From: Caldicellulosiruptor hydrothermalis 108
GTDB lineage: Bacteria; Bacillota; Thermoanaerobacteria; Caldicellulosiruptorales; Caldicellulosiruptoraceae
Assembly (NCBI RefSeq): GCF_000166355.1
Contig: NC_014652.1
Coordinates: 2,020,928-2,084,927 of the forward strand
Reading direction: 5' to 3'
Length of the DNA: 64,000 nt
How positions within the stretch are numbered: the stretch's first letter is position 1; every line of letters starts with the position of its first letter. The notes beneath the pieces were generated by a model. That model ran no database searches. It saw only the letters and a program-made list of their open reading frames with translations, and had not been told where the DNA came from. Shown piece after piece: positions 28,238-40,164 of the stretch. The position numbers were made by a program, and so were the translations under genes.

Positions 28238-29719
28238 TTAATTATCTCTTATTTTCTCTAATATAAAATCAAACATCTTGTCTTTTTCTATCACGTTAGG
28301 ATGCAAAATTGGCTTTGAAAGAAGACTTTTAATCCCCTCCGGGACCTCAACACCTGTCTTTGCATACAAAATCTCTACCGCTTCAAACGGGTCAATATTA
28401 TTATATTCACCATCAAACAAAGCGTTCAAAACATCTTTTGCAAACTTGTAAGGATTTGCAGTTTGAAGTACAACCGTTTTTGTACTATCAAACGTCTGCT
28501 TCTGGTACTTTCTGTAAACATCAAACCCAACAGCAGAGTGCGGGTCAACAAGATAGCCATACTCGCGGTAAATACTCTTTATACTATTTCTTGTCTGGTC
28601 ATCTGTGGAAAAATCACCCCAGAAACTTTCCTGAATCTCTTTTAAAACTTCTTCTTCAACTTTGAAATACCCATCACTTTTCAAATCTAACATGTATTTT
28701 TTTACTCTTTCTGAATCTTTTGTTACCAAATACAATAACCTTTCCAAATTACTTGCAACAAGAATATCCATTGAAGGTGAGATTGTTTTGTAAAACTCTC
28801 TTCTTCTGTCATATAAGCCTGTCCTGACAAAATCGGCAACCACACTGTTTATGTTCGAAGCAACAATCAGCTTATTTATAGGAATTCCCATAAGTTTTGC
28901 AATAAAACCTGCCAATATATTGCCAAAATTGCCTGTCGGAACAACAAAGTTTATCTTTTCACCTTCAGATATATCTCCAGCCTTTAAAAGCACCAGATAA
29001 CTCCAGATATAGTATACAATCTGTGGAAGAAGCCTACCAAAATTTATTGAGTTTGCAGAGGTAAAGAAAAACCCCAGATTTTCGATTGTATCTATGCATT
29101 TTTTGCTTGTGAAAATCTCCTTCACGCCAGATTGGGCATCGTCAAAATTGCCTTTTATCCCGGCAACAAAAGTGTTTCTGCCTTCCTGGGTTGTCATCTG
29201 TCTTTTCTGAACATCTGACACACCCTCAGATGGATAAAACACAACTATCTTTGTTCTATCAACATCCTTAAACCCTTCCAAGGCAGCTTTGCCAGTATCG
29301 CCTGATGTTGCAACAAGTATGAGTGCCTGTTTGTAAAAAGTGGGCATTGATTTTAGCAAAAGATGAGGAAGCACCTGCAATGCAACGTCTTTGAAAGCGT
29401 ACGTCGGACCGTGCCAAAGCTCAAGAGCAAAAAGACCCGGGCTGAGCTTTTTGATAGCCACAACATCTTTTGTGTCAAACTTGCCACGGCTATATGACTT
29501 GTCAATGCAATCAGCAATTTCTTCATTCGTAAAATCAGTAAGGTAGAGCTCAAATATATATTTTGCAAGATTTGCGTAAGAGTCTATGTTTTTTATCTTA
29601 CTTAAATCAAGAGAAGGAATTGAAACAGGGGTGTAAAGCCCACCATCCTCAGCTATTCCCCTGTAAATAGCCTCTTTTGCCTGCACCTCTTTATTTCCTC
29701 TTGTACTTATATATCGCAT
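28238..29719 (-). CDS. thrC: threonine synthase
   Basis: The 493-residue PLP enzyme converts O-phosphohomoserine to threonine. It begins MRYISTRGNKEVQAKEAI and has the motif GIAEDGGLYTP. The PLP lysine lies in GPTYAFKDVALQVLP. The glycine-rich phosphate site is VPTGNFGNILAGF. The long form (about 490) is the E. coli/yeast-like subgroup. The ATG at 29719 is preferred since GAGGTGA precedes it. It is 17 bases after rex, in the same transcript. Confidence 0.95.
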   Translation of the reverse strand: MRYISTRGNKEVQAKEAIYRGIAEDGGLYTPVSIPSLDLSKIKNIDSYANLAKYIFELYLTDFTNEEIADCIDKSYSRGKFDTKDVVAIKKLSPGLFALELWHGPTYAFKDVALQVLPHLLLKSMPTFYKQALILVATSGDTGKAALEGFKDVDRTKIVVFYPSEGVSDVQKRQMTTQEGRNTFVAGIKGNFDDAQSGVKEIFTSKKCIDTIENLGFFFTSANSINFGRLLPQIVYYIWSYLVLLKAGDISEGEKINFVVPTGNFGNILAGFIAKLMGIPINKLIVASNINSVVADFVRTGLYDRRREFYKTISPSMDILVASNLERLLYLVTKDSERVKKYMLDLKSDGYFKVEEEVLKEIQESFWGDFSTDDQTRNSIKSIYREYGYLVDPHSAVGFDVYRKYQKQTFDSTKTVVLQTANPYKFAKDVLNALFDGEYNNIDPFEAVEILYAKTGVEVPEGIKSLLSKPILHPNVIEKDKMFDFILEKIRDN

Positions 29720-29736
29720 CCATTTCACCTCAAGTC

Positions 29737-30390
29737 TTACTTTATTCTCTCTTTTTCAAGAAGTTTTTCATTTAGCTTGTACGACAGTACCATGAGACTG
29801 TCAATCAGATGCACATTCTCAACAACTACATCACCTTTTACTTCAATCTCCTTTGCAGTAAAATTCCAAATACCCTTTATCCCTCCTTCAACCATTATAT
29901 CTGCAACCTCTTGCGCAACATCTGCTGGCACACACAGAACACCTATGTCAACATCGTTCTTCTTTATAAAATCCTTAAGCTTGTCAATATGCTCAATCTT
30001 TATATTGCGGATAGCTTTTCCTACCTTTTGAGGGTCAATGTCAAAAAGTCCAATGAGTCTAAACCCCTTTTTATAGAAGTTAGCATAGTTTGCCAGTGCT
30101 TGCCCAAGGTTACCTACTCCCACAATGACCATTTTAAAATTCCTGTCAAGTCCCAAAATTTTTACAAGATTCTCATAAAGAACCTGTGTGCTGTAACCAT
30201 ATCCTTGCTGACCAAACCCGCCAAAATTGTTGAAGTCTTGCCTTACCTGGGAAGCCGTATAACCCATTCTCTGGCTCAGCTCTGACGAGGATATTCTCAT
30301 AACATCATGGTTTAAAAGGTCTTCAACATACCGAAGATACCTCGGCAGTCTTCTTATAACCGCAAGTGAAATGTTCTTTTTTTTGAACAA
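29737..30390 (-). CDS. rex: redox-sensing transcriptional repressor Rex
   Basis: The 217-residue Rex senses the NADH/NAD+ ratio and represses fermentation and hydrogen genes when NADH is low. The N-terminal winged helix is visible (RISSSELSQRMGYTASQVRQDFNNFG, read in parts). The Rossmann loop is VIVGVGNLGQALANY near residue 90. A domain-swapped C-terminal helix follows. The start codon is TTG with GGGGGAGG upstream. It leads a rex-thrC unit. I saw no clear Rex box at its own promoter. Confidence 0.97.
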   Translation of the reverse strand: MFKKKNISLAVIRRLPRYLRYVEDLLNHDVMRISSSELSQRMGYTASQVRQDFNNFGGFGQQGYGYSTQVLYENLVKILGLDRNFKMVIVGVGNLGQALANYANFYKKGFRLIGLFDIDPQKVGKAIRNIKIEHIDKLKDFIKKNDVDIGVLCVPADVAQEVADIMVEGGIKGIWNFTAKEIEVKGDVVVENVHLIDSLMVLSYKLNEKLLEKERIK

Positions 30391-30447
30391 TTTTCCTCCC
30401 CCTTATCTTCTTTTGATATTTTTTTGACATACTTCTTCTAAATTAAA

Positions 30448-30473
30448 AGCCTGTTTCAATTTTAAAACAGGCT
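30448..30473 (-). terminator. terminator after the yabR-like gene
   Basis: The stem AGCCTGTTT and AAACAGGCT is followed by TTTAATTT on the minus strand, right after the stop at 30475. Confidence 0.88.
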
Positions 30474-30474
30474 G

Positions 30475-30837
30475 TTATCTTCTTTTCCCGTCAAATCGTT
30501 TGTTGTATTCACTAAGCTTTTGATTGCTGTCTTTTAAAAACTTTGAAAGTTTTGCTTCAAAATCATCTTTAGCTCTTTTTTTCTCTTTTTCTCTTTTCAT
30601 TGTTTCCTTTGCTCTCTTTATTGATAGGCTAATTTTACCATCTTCTTTTACATTAATAACCTTTACTTTAACAGTTTGATTTTCTTTCAAATACTTTTTA
30701 ATATCTTCAACGTACTCGTCTGCCACTTCTGAGATATGAACAAGCCCAACTTTGCCGCTTGGTAACTCAACAAACGCACCAAACTGTGTTATGCCCTTTA
30801 CAATACCTTCTAATATTTGACCTCTTTTGATTGACAC
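30475..30837 (-). CDS. S1-domain RNA-binding protein (YabR-like)
   Basis: The 120-residue protein has one S1 OB-fold at residues 5-75 (GQILEGIVKGITQFGAFVEL, VGLVHISEVADEYVEDIKKYL, KVINVKEDGKISLSIKRA). A basic, Lys-rich tail follows. It corresponds to B. subtilis YabR, which lies just after divIC in the same conserved cluster. It starts with GTG behind GGAGG. It binds RNA or the ribosome; the precise role is not established. Confidence 0.9.
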   Translation of the reverse strand: MSIKRGQILEGIVKGITQFGAFVELPSGKVGLVHISEVADEYVEDIKKYLKENQTVKVKVINVKEDGKISLSIKRAKETMKREKEKKRAKDDFEAKLSKFLKDSNQKLSEYNKRFDGKRR

Positions 30838-30850
30838 AAAATAGCCTCCT

Positions 30851-31150
30851 CTACTCTTTTTTCTTTTTGTTCTTATCTATAAACACAATCTCATCCTTGC
30901 CAACAAGCCCAAGCTTTTCCCTCGCCACCTGCTGAATGTAGTCTTTTGTCCCAACATACTGCGCGAGCCTTTTTAGATATTCATTTTCTTTTTTGATTTT
31001 TTCTATCTGGACAATGACTTCCCGCTGCTGAGCCTTTACCTGTCTTAAAATCATTTGCTGCTTAAAAACTGTAGTAGCAGAATATACAAAAAAGGCTATT
31101 ACAAATATAAGCACAAAAACTCTCTTGAGAACTTTAAATAATTTTTTCAC
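30851..31150 (-). CDS. divIC: septum formation initiator DivIC (FtsB-like)
   Basis: The protein of about 99 residues has a short basic N-terminus, one membrane helix (VFVLIFVIAFFVYSATTVF) and a coiled coil (QQREVIVQIEKIKKENEYLKRLA in parts). The C-terminal motif YIQQVAREKLGLVGKDEIVF is typical of DivIC/FtsB, which joins FtsL and DivIB in the divisome. A GTG at 31150 with AAAAAGGAAG upstream is the likely start; an in-frame GTG at 31201 has no RBS. Synteny with yabQ and yabR supports the call. Confidence 0.88.
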   Translation of the reverse strand: MKKLFKVLKRVFVLIFVIAFFVYSATTVFKQQMILRQVKAQQREVIVQIEKIKKENEYLKRLAQYVGTKDYIQQVAREKLGLVGKDEIVFIDKNKKKKE

Positions 31151-31204
31151 GGCTTGTCTTCCTTTTTGGAAACTCTCAAAAGTGTAGTTATATTCTATCA
31201 CAAT

Positions 31205-31525
31205 TCATCTTTTATTAAAAGATAAAACTTTGTTCACCTTTTTTAAAAATCCTTTATAGAGTGGCGAAATGGTATTTTTATAAACATAAATACCGCAAGC
31301 TATTGCCAAAAAAGTGTACCATTTGAGTGTATAAAAATTTATAAACATAAGACCCGCTATCAATATTGCCGTGGATAGAATTGAAGATATAAAAAATAAA
31401 ATTTCTTTTGTGCGGCGTTTCAATATTCTTTTGAAAAAGAATGAATCAAATACAACTCCTACTGCAAACCCAAGGAAAAAACAGCTTGTAAAATCCGAAA
31501 TCTGCTCAAATACGCTTGCCGGCAA
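31205..31525 (-). CDS. yabQ: spore cortex biosynthesis protein YabQ
   Basis: The membrane protein of about 106 residues has three or four helices, including SCFFLGFAVGVVFDSFFF and FISSILSTAILIAGLMFI. YabQ sits in the outer forespore membrane and is required for cortex formation. A TTG at 31525, preceded by GAGAGG and 13 bases after the yabP stop, is the likely start; the frame is open further upstream through yabP. The small size and order yabP-yabQ-divIC make the assignment firm. Confidence 0.82.
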   Translation of the reverse strand: MPASVFEQISDFTSCFFLGFAVGVVFDSFFFKRILKRRTKEILFFISSILSTAILIAGLMFINFYTLKWYTFLAIACGIYVYKNTISPLYKGFLKKVNKVLSFNKR

Positions 31526-31538
31526 TCTTTTTCGCCTC

Positions 31539-31820
31539 TCATTTAAAAAGTCGCGAAAGCAGTCCTTTTTTGGGACTTTCACCATACTCAAGCGAATAAA
31601 TCTGTCCTTCTATGAATACCTCACCTGTCTCTGTGTTTATTTTATTTATTCTAAGGTCAAACCCTTTTATTACAAGCAATTCATCATTGACAATAAGTAT
31701 GATATTGTTCTCATCAAAGCTCTCAACATCATCAACGCCATTTATTGTTATCTTTTCCCTGTTCTCAATAAGCACATTGTGAATCTTAGACTTTAGATTT
31801 TTTCTTTCATCCATTACCAT
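31539..31820 (-). CDS. yabP: sporulation protein YabP
   Basis: The 93-residue beta-rich protein of the YabP/YqfC family has motifs HNVLIENREKITINGVDDVESFDENNI (in parts) and LLVIKGFDLRINKINTETGEVFIEG. It is a sigma-E regulon member located beside yabQ in spore formers. The RBS AAGGA precedes the ATG at normal spacing. Its presence shows retention of sporulation genes, although this does not prove that the organism sporulates. Confidence 0.93.
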   Translation of the reverse strand: MVMDERKNLKSKIHNVLIENREKITINGVDDVESFDENNIILIVNDELLVIKGFDLRINKINTETGEVFIEGQIYSLEYGESPKKGLLSRLFK

Positions 31821-31908
31821 GTGGCATCCTTCAAAAATATTCTCAGCATCACAATAATAACTATATTTATTCTGACAAAAAATTATGTCAAAACCTCTTC
31901 AGAAAACC

Positions 31909-32151
31909 TTACTCCATCACTTCATACATTGAACTTGCCAGATTCTTTTGGACCTTTTCATCAACACTTGTCACTTTGCATTTAAAAACCCTGTCACCAA
32001 AGTGTACCTCAATGACATCTCCAACTTTGACATCTGTTGATGGTTTTGCTACTTTTCCGTTCACAAATACTCTTCCCGCTTCACATGCTTGCTGAGCCAA
32101 AGTCCTTCTTTTGATAATTCTCGACACTTTTAGATACTTGTCTATTCGCAT
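31909..32151 (-). CDS. rqcP: S4-domain protein RqcP (YabO)
   Basis: The 80-residue S4 RNA-binding protein starts MRIDKYLKVSRIIKRRTLAQ. It includes GRVFVNGKVAKPSTDVKVGDVIEV, as in RqcP/YabO and Hsp15. In B. subtilis RqcP binds stalled 50S subunits with RqcH and supports alanine tailing in ribosome quality control. The mazG...rqcP-yabP-yabQ-divIC order is the classic yab cluster. The RBS is GAAGGTGGGG. Confidence 0.92.
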   Translation of the reverse strand: MRIDKYLKVSRIIKRRTLAQQACEAGRVFVNGKVAKPSTDVKVGDVIEVHFGDRVFKCKVTSVDEKVQKNLASSMYEVME

Positions 32152-32214
32152 TTTTTAAAGTCCCCACCTTCTTTGAACCTTTTTGAAAAATCATAAAAGT
32201 GGTGAAAAATTTAT

Positions 32215-32241
32215 GGCTGCAGCTAAAAACTGGCTGCAGCC
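32215..32241 (-). terminator. terminator after hup
   Basis: The stem GGCTGCAG and CTGCAGCC with an 11-base loop is followed by ATAAATTTTT on the minus strand. Confidence 0.85.
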
Positions 32242-32304
32242 GAGTTAAAACTAAAACAAGGTTTTACCCCTCTTTTTTAAAAAACTCTATCTCGACCAAA
32301 AAAC

Positions 32305-32580
32305 CTATTTTGCAACAGCATCTTTCAACATCTTGCCTGCTTTGAACACAGGTACCTTTGTTGCTGGAATCTTTATCTCTTCTTGAGTTTGAGGATTTCT
32401 ACCAACTCTTTCTGCCCTCTCTCTTACCTCAAATGAACCAAAACCAACAAGCTGAACCTTTTCCCCCTTAGAGAGTGCCTCTGTTACTGCATCTACAAAC
32501 GCATTTAGTGCCTTTTCAGCATCCTTCTTTGTAAGACCGCTCTTCTCTGCCATTGCCGAAATCAAATCTGTTTTGTTCAT
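32305..32580 (-). CDS. hup: HU family DNA-binding protein
   Basis: The 91-residue histone-like HU begins [20 protein letters not shown]. The signature [20 protein letters not shown] and the DNA-binding arm proline ([16 protein letters not shown]) are intact. It compacts and bends DNA. The RBS GAGGAGGT is strong, consistent with high expression. It interrupts the usual mazG-rqcP adjacency and has its own terminator. Confidence 0.97.
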   Translation of the reverse strand: MNKTDLISAMAEKSGLTKKDAEKALNAFVDAVTEALSKGEKVQLVGFGSFEVRERAERVGRNPQTQEEIKIPATKVPVFKAGKMLKDAVAK

Positions 32581-32668
32581 TCTTTCTTACCTCCTCGCGT
32601 ATTTTGTGATATTCTAAATATTTCTATTCTATATTTATATCAAAAATCCTTCTTTTTTCAAGCCTTTT

Positions 32669-33439
32669 CTAAACTTTTTTTGCCTCTTCCCAAAATTTGT
32701 CCATATCTTCAAGGGTCATTTCATTCAATTTCTTGCCTTGTTTGGAGGCACTTTCCTCTACATATGAAAATCTGGTTATGAACTTCTTAACTGTTCTGTG
32801 CAAGGCTTCTTCAGGGTCAACTTCAAAAAATCTGGCTATATTCACAACTGCAAAAAGAATATCGCCAATTTCTTCTTCAATTTTCTCTTTTTTATCATTC
32901 TTCGACAAACACTCTTTCAGTTCTTCAAGCTCTTCATATACCTTATTTAGAGCACCTTCGAAACTTTCCCAATCAAAACCTACTTTAGCTGCTTTTTCTT
33001 GAACCTTATAACTTCTCATAAGAGCTGGAAGATGTTTCGGAATTCTTTTCATACTATCTGTAATGGTTTCAATTTCTTTTTCATTGTTTTTAATTTTATC
33101 CCAGTTCTGAAGCACCTCTTCAGCGGTTGAAAAGTTGTCGCTACCGAATACATGTGTATGCCTTCTCTTCATCTTCTGACAGATATCATAAATAACCTCG
33201 TAGATATCAAATCTACCGTTTTCCTGAGCAATTTTGGCATGAAATACTACTTGTAAAAGCAGGTCTCCAAGTTCTTCTTTAAGTTTTGTAAAGTCTTTTT
33301 CATCTATAGCTTCAATAACTTCATATGTCTCTTCGATGAGGTACTTTTTAAGACTTTCATGTGTCTGCTGTCTATCCCACGGACATTTACTCCTGAGTAT
33401 GTCCATTATTTCTACAAGTTCCTCAAAGCTTGCTCTCAT
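32669..33439 (-). CDS. mazG: nucleoside triphosphate pyrophosphohydrolase MazG
   Basis: The 256-residue protein has two tandem MazG domains. The first has CPWDRQQTHESLKKYLIEETYEV and ELGDLLLQVVFHAKIA. The second has KVGFDWESFEG with EEIGDILFAVVNIARF. The paired E-E-x-x-E and E-x-x-D residues bind Mg2+. It hydrolyses NTPs or dNTPs, cleansing the pool or lowering (p)ppGpp-related signals. B. subtilis YabN has an extra methylase domain at its N-terminus, which this protein lacks. It follows spoIIID by about 30 bases. Confidence 0.96.
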   Translation of the reverse strand: MRASFEELVEIMDILRSKCPWDRQQTHESLKKYLIEETYEVIEAIDEKDFTKLKEELGDLLLQVVFHAKIAQENGRFDIYEVIYDICQKMKRRHTHVFGSDNFSTAEEVLQNWDKIKNNEKEIETITDSMKRIPKHLPALMRSYKVQEKAAKVGFDWESFEGALNKVYEELEELKECLSKNDKKEKIEEEIGDILFAVVNIARFFEVDPEEALHRTVKKFITRFSYVEESASKQGKKLNEMTLEDMDKFWEEAKKV

Positions 33440-33472
33440 CTTTTGACCTCTCCTGCACCAGATTTTTATAAG

Positions 33473-33757
33473 CTATATTATACCACTATTTTTAGAAAGA
33501 AGCTGTGATTTTTTGATAAGGTACTTTCTCTTGGTTGCAAGCCCTCCTCTTATGTGCCTCTCTTGCTTATTTCTTTCTAATATAGCTCTTACCTGCCTGT
33601 AAAGCCCTTTGTCAATGTACAAAAGCCTTTCTGTAAGGTCATTGTGAATTGTGGACTTTGACACACCCAAAATCCTTGCAACCTTTCTCACAGTTGCATT
33701 GTACTTAATCATAATTTCTGCTGCAAGAAGAGCTCTTTTTTCAATATCCTCCTTCAA
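33473..33757 (-). CDS. spoIIID: sporulation transcriptional regulator SpoIIID
   Basis: The 94-residue DNA-binding protein controls sigma-E and sigma-K mother-cell genes. The helix-turn-helix is VRKVARILGVSKSTIHNDLTERL. A basic C-terminal helix follows (RHIRGGLATKRKYL). A TTG start at 33757 is supported by GGAGG upstream. An AAGGAGG inside the first codons is too close to any other start. It is divergent from nfnA. Confidence 0.96.
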   Translation of the reverse strand: MKEDIEKRALLAAEIMIKYNATVRKVARILGVSKSTIHNDLTERLLYIDKGLYRQVRAILERNKQERHIRGGLATKRKYLIKKSQLLSKNSGII

Positions 33758-33925
33758 CGTCTTGTCCTCCAGAACATTTCTCTTACTTAGGATTATATGC
33801 TACATTTCAAAGAAGCTTTCCCTACAAAAGAGTAATAGTCAAGTTTTTGTCAAACTTTATGTTTGAATTTTCATAGCTTTTTTGATACTATATATTAAAA
33901 TCTGTGTTAACATGGGTGATAAAAA

Positions 33926-36168
<2,243 letters not shown>

Positions 36169-36190
36169 TCCTTACACTAAAATACAAATA

Positions 36191-36224
36191 AAGGCTGCCT
36201 TCTCTCTTTTGAGATGGCAGCCTT
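36191..36224. terminator. terminator between nfnB and glnA
   Basis: The 9-bp stem AAGGCTGCC and GGCAGCCTT lies between convergent genes. The minus strand continues with TTTATTTGTATTTT, so it serves glnA best; the plus-strand tail is less T-rich. Confidence 0.82.
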
Positions 36225-36234
36225 CACTATTAAA

Positions 36235-37572
36235 TTAGTACTTTGTAAGATATGAGTCAATCTCCCATTGATGTACTTTTGTTCTGTAATCGTCCCATTC
36301 AAGCTTCTTTGCTTCTAAGTACTTTTCAAAGATGTGATCTCCAAGTGTCTCTCTCATAAGAGCGCTGTTTTCAAACTCTTTGATTGCCTCTTCTAAGCTT
36401 CCTGGCAAGCTTCCAATTCCGCGTTTTGCTCTTTCCTCTTCGCTCATTACGAAGATGTTTTCTTCAACTGGTTCTGGCGGCTCAATCTTGTTCTTAATGC
36501 CGTCAAGCCCAGCTGCTAAAACTGCTGCAAATGCAAGGTATGGATTTGCTGAGGGGTCTGGACACCTTAACTCAACTCTTGTTGCCTGACCTCTTTTAGC
36601 AGGAACTCTTATGAGCGGGCTTCTGTTCCTTGGTGACCATGCAATGTAAACTGGTGCCTCATACCCTGGCACTAACCTCTTGTATGAGTTTACAAGTGGA
36701 TTTGTAACAAGCGCAAACTCTCTTGCGTGCTTCATAAGACCACCAATGAAGTAATATGCCTCTTTTGAAAGCTGGAGCTTGTCATTTGGGTCTAAAAATG
36801 CATTCTTGCCGTCAGATACCCTTGCAAGAGACATATTTGTATGCATTCCAGAACCATTAATTCCAAATATTGGCTTTGGCATGAATGTTGCATGCAGGCC
36901 ATGTCTTTGTGCAATTGTCTTTACAACAAGCTTGAATGTCACAACATTGTCAGCTGTATAGAGTGCATCGTCGTATTTAAAGTCAATCTCATGCTGGCCA
37001 GGTGCAACCTCATGGTGAGATGCTTCTATCTCAAATCCCATCTCTTCCAAGGTCAATACCATGTCTCTTCTTGCATCCTCACCCAAATCAACAGGTGCTA
37101 AATCGAAATATCCGCCCTGGTCATGTGTCTGCAAAGTTGGGTTACCGTTCTCGTCTGTGAGGAACAAGAAAAATTCTATCTCTGGACCAACAAAAAACTT
37201 AAATCCCATCTCTTCAGCCTTTTTGAGCATCTTCTTTAACACACCGCGTGGACAGCCAGGGAACGGTGTTCCATCTGGAAGGTAAACGTCGCAAATTAAC
37301 CTTGCTACTTTGTTTGGTGACGGTCTCCATGGGAAAATTGTGAATGTGTTAAGATCTGGTCTTAAATACATATCAGATTCCTGAATTCTCACAAACCCTT
37401 CGATTGACGAACCATCAAACATAATTTCATTGTTCAACACTGCTTCAAGCTGCTCAACAGGGACTGCAACATTCTTTAAAATTCCGAAAATATCCACAAA
37501 CTGAAGCCTTATAAATTTTACATCCTGCTCCTTGCATATGCGAATGATGTCTTCCTTGGTGTAATTCTTCAT
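36235..37572 (-). CDS. glnA: glutamine synthetase type I
   Basis: The 445-residue GS-I alpha-type enzyme joins ammonia and glutamate. It has FDGSSIEGF, the metal residues in GPEIEFFLF and [10 protein letters not shown], the [16 protein letters not shown]/glutamate loop, [20 protein letters not shown] and the C-terminal [18 protein letters not shown]. There is no adenylylation-loop insertion typical of GS-I beta, so regulation is probably by feedback. The ATG at 37572 is chosen because GGAGGGG precedes it. It is a single gene convergent with nfnAB. Confidence 0.97.
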   Translation of the reverse strand: MKNYTKEDIIRICKEQDVKFIRLQFVDIFGILKNVAVPVEQLEAVLNNEIMFDGSSIEGFVRIQESDMYLRPDLNTFTIFPWRPSPNKVARLICDVYLPDGTPFPGCPRGVLKKMLKKAEEMGFKFFVGPEIEFFLFLTDENGNPTLQTHDQGGYFDLAPVDLGEDARRDMVLTLEEMGFEIEASHHEVAPGQHEIDFKYDDALYTADNVVTFKLVVKTIAQRHGLHATFMPKPIFGINGSGMHTNMSLARVSDGKNAFLDPNDKLQLSKEAYYFIGGLMKHAREFALVTNPLVNSYKRLVPGYEAPVYIAWSPRNRSPLIRVPAKRGQATRVELRCPDPSANPYLAFAAVLAAGLDGIKNKIEPPEPVEENIFVMSEEERAKRGIGSLPGSLEEAIKEFENSALMRETLGDHIFEKYLEAKKLEWDDYRTKVHQWEIDSYLTKY

Positions 37573-37616
37573 TACCAAATTCCCCTCCATTTAAAGATTT
37601 TTGATACATAAACAAA

Positions 37617-37663
37617 AAAGGACAAAGACGCCCACCTTAAACTTCAGGACGCCTTTGTCCTTT
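37617..37663 (-). terminator. terminator of the ftsH operon
   Basis: The 11-bp stem AAAGGACAAAG and CTTTGTCCTTT is followed on the minus strand by TTTTTT-type sequence, before the glnA start. Confidence 0.88.
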
Positions 37664-37727
37664 CAATTTTATTATATTATATTCTTCGAAAAAATGCAAC
37701 TACATTTTTTTAATCTTTCACACTTTT

Positions 37728-39578
37728 TTAAGCCGGCTGTGGCTGAGCATCTTCAAAAACAAGTTTTCTGAACTCTTCGCCTGTGAGCTTTTCTTTTTCT
37801 AAAAGCGCATTTGCCACCTTGTGAAGCTTATCAATGTTCGCTTTAAGTATCTCTTCAGCCTTTTTATAGGCTTCTTCAATAATGCTCTTGATCTCCCTGT
37901 CTATTTCAGCAGCAACTTCCTCAGAGTAGTTCCTTGCAAGCGCAAGGTCCCTTCCCAAAAACACCTCTTCTTGCTCTGTTCCAAAGGTCATGGGACCAAG
38001 CTTATCAGACATTCCATATTTTGTTACCATGTCCCTTGCAATCTTGGTTGCTCTTTTTATATCAGATGCTGCACCTGTTGATACATCTTCCAAAACAAGC
38101 TTTTCTGCAACTCTTCCGCCCAGCAAAGTTACAATTTCTCTCATCATATCAGATTTTGATGCATAGAACTTGTCTTCCTTTGGAAGATACATAGTGTATC
38201 CACCGGCATACCCTCTTGGTATAATTGAAACCTCATGGACAGGTTCTGAATCAGGAATCATGGTACGAACAATTGCATGACCTGCTTCATGGTATGCTGT
38301 AAGTTTCTTTTCTTTTTCAGTGTAAACTCTGCTTCTTTTTTCAGGTCCCATCAACACCTTTGCCACAGCTTCCTGAACCTCTTCCATGTTAATCTGTCTT
38401 TTACCTTTCCTTGCTGCCAAAAGGGCAGCCTCATTTAAAAGATTTTCAAGGTCAGCGCCAGTAAACCCAGCTGTAATCTTTGCTATTTGAGATAGGTCAA
38501 CATCTTCACCAAGAGGCTTGTTTCGTGCATGAACTTTTAAAATCTCCTCTCTTGCCTTTGCGTCTGGAACATTTACAACAATCTGCCTGTCAAATCTGCC
38601 AGGTCGCAAAAGTGCAGGGTCCAATATGTCAGGTCTGTTGGTTGCCGCCATTACAATTATCCCTTCGTTTGTTCCAAACCCGTCCATCTCAACAAGAAGC
38701 TGATTGAGTGTCTGCTCTCTTTCGTCATGACCACCGCCAAGCCCTGCTCCCCTGTGCCTACCAACTGCGTCTATCTCGTCTATAAACACAACACACGGAG
38801 CATTTCTCTTTGCCTGGTCAAATAAATCCCTTACTCTTGCTGCGCCAACACCAACAAACATCTCAACAAAGTCAGAACCGGAAATGCTAAAAAATGGAAC
38901 TCCTGCCTCGCCTGCAACTGCTTTTGCTAAAAGGGTTTTACCTGTTCCAGGCGGTCCAACAAGCAAAATTCCTTTCGGAATTCTTGCACCAAGTTCAATA
39001 TACTTTCTTGGGTTTTTGAGAAAATCAATAACCTCTTTGAGCTCTTCTTTTTCTTCATCTGCACCTGCAACGTCTGCAAACGTGACCTTCCTTTTAAGGT
39101 CCTGGATTGTCTTTGCACGCGATTTTGTAAACGACATTATCTTGCTGCCGCCGCCCTGGGTCTGCTGCAGCATGAATATCCATACAAAAATCATCAAGCC
39201 AGCAAAGATTAGCATTGGCAAAAAGGTCGAAAGCCACCATGGAACCTGCGGAGGTTCTTTTGTCACTATTTGAATCTTCTTTGCCTGGATGGCTGGTTGT
39301 ATCTGGTCCAAAAACTTGTCTGGAGAAGGTACAAACACATTGTCAAACTTGGTCCCGTCTGCGTACTGACCAGACACATTGTTATAGCTCAGAACAATCC
39401 TTGACACTTTACCGTCGTTTATGTCGTTTATAAGCTCTGAATAAATGACTTCTCTTCTTTCGCTTAAATTTGAAAAGAGCTGATTGTACGAAAGCCCTCC
39501 ACTTAAAATATCTACAAGTAACAAAATCACAAGGGCTATCAGAATATAAATTGTTGCAGTTTTAAATAGGTTCCTCAA
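37728..39578 (-). CDS. ftsH: ATP-dependent zinc metalloprotease FtsH
   Basis: The 616-residue membrane AAA+ protease has two membrane helices (residues 8-24 and 118-138). Walker A is GPPGTGKT at 208-215, and the second region of homology is [19 protein letters not shown]. The zinc motif HEAGH is at 430-434. It degrades misfolded and regulatory membrane proteins. The TTG start has GGGAG upstream. Its position after tilS-hpt is the standard Firmicutes order. Confidence 0.98.
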   Translation of the reverse strand: MRNLFKTATIYILIALVILLLVDILSGGLSYNQLFSNLSERREVIYSELINDINDGKVSRIVLSYNNVSGQYADGTKFDNVFVPSPDKFLDQIQPAIQAKKIQIVTKEPPQVPWWLSTFLPMLIFAGLMIFVWIFMLQQTQGGGSKIMSFTKSRAKTIQDLKRKVTFADVAGADEEKEELKEVIDFLKNPRKYIELGARIPKGILLVGPPGTGKTLLAKAVAGEAGVPFFSISGSDFVEMFVGVGAARVRDLFDQAKRNAPCVVFIDEIDAVGRHRGAGLGGGHDEREQTLNQLLVEMDGFGTNEGIIVMAATNRPDILDPALLRPGRFDRQIVVNVPDAKAREEILKVHARNKPLGEDVDLSQIAKITAGFTGADLENLLNEAALLAARKGKRQINMEEVQEAVAKVLMGPEKRSRVYTEKEKKLTAYHEAGHAIVRTMIPDSEPVHEVSIIPRGYAGGYTMYLPKEDKFYASKSDMMREIVTLLGGRVAEKLVLEDVSTGAASDIKRATKIARDMVTKYGMSDKLGPMTFGTEQEEVFLGRDLALARNYSEEVAAEIDREIKSIIEEAYKKAEEILKANIDKLHKVANALLEKEKLTGEEFRKLVFEDAQPQPA

Positions 39579-39624
39579 TTGTAAATAGGCACTCCCTTCA
39601 AATATTCTAAGATTAAATTTTATT

Positions 39625-40164
39625 CTATTCCAAAACGCCTATATAAGGCAGGTTCCTGTAAAGTCCTGCATAATCAAGCCCATAACCAATTACAAACTTG
39701 TCTGGTATCTCAAACCCTTTGTAATGTATCTCTACATCCACCTTTCGTCTACTGGGCTTGTCAAGCATGGTACAAATTTTTAAACTCCTTGGTTTTCTTC
39801 CCCTCAAATATTCGGTTATATACCTCAACGTCAGACCTGTGTCAACAATGTCCTCCACAAGCAAAACATCCTTGCCTTCTATGCTTGTGTCAAGGTCTTT
39901 GAGAATTCTTACAATTCCCGATGAAGATGTTGAGTTTCCATAGCTTGACACTGCCATGAACTCTATCTTAACAGGAATTGTTATCTGTCTGAGTAAATCT
40001 GCCATGAAAATGACCCCACCTTTTAAAATACACACCATCAAAAAATCGTCACTATCTTTATAATCTTCAGAAATTTTTTGTCCGAGCTCTTTTACCTTTT
40101 GTTTTATCTGCTCCTCGGTGATTAAAATCTCCTTCACTTTGAACGATATATCTTTCACTGTCAT
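39625..40164 (-). CDS. hpt: hypoxanthine phosphoribosyltransferase
   Basis: The 179-residue type I PRTase salvages hypoxanthine and guanine with PRPP. The PRPP loop [17 protein letters not shown], the [13 protein letters not shown] segment and the C-terminal [20 protein letters not shown] are intact. The ATG overlaps the tilS stop by four bases, so the two are translationally coupled. The gene lies between tilS and ftsH, as in Bacillus. Confidence 0.97.
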   Translation of the reverse strand: MTVKDISFKVKEILITEEQIKQKVKELGQKISEDYKDSDDFLMVCILKGGVIFMADLLRQITIPVKIEFMAVSSYGNSTSSSGIVRILKDLDTSIEGKDVLLVEDIVDTGLTLRYITEYLRGRKPRSLKICTMLDKPSRRKVDVEIHYKGFEIPDKFVIGYGLDYAGLYRNLPYIGVLE

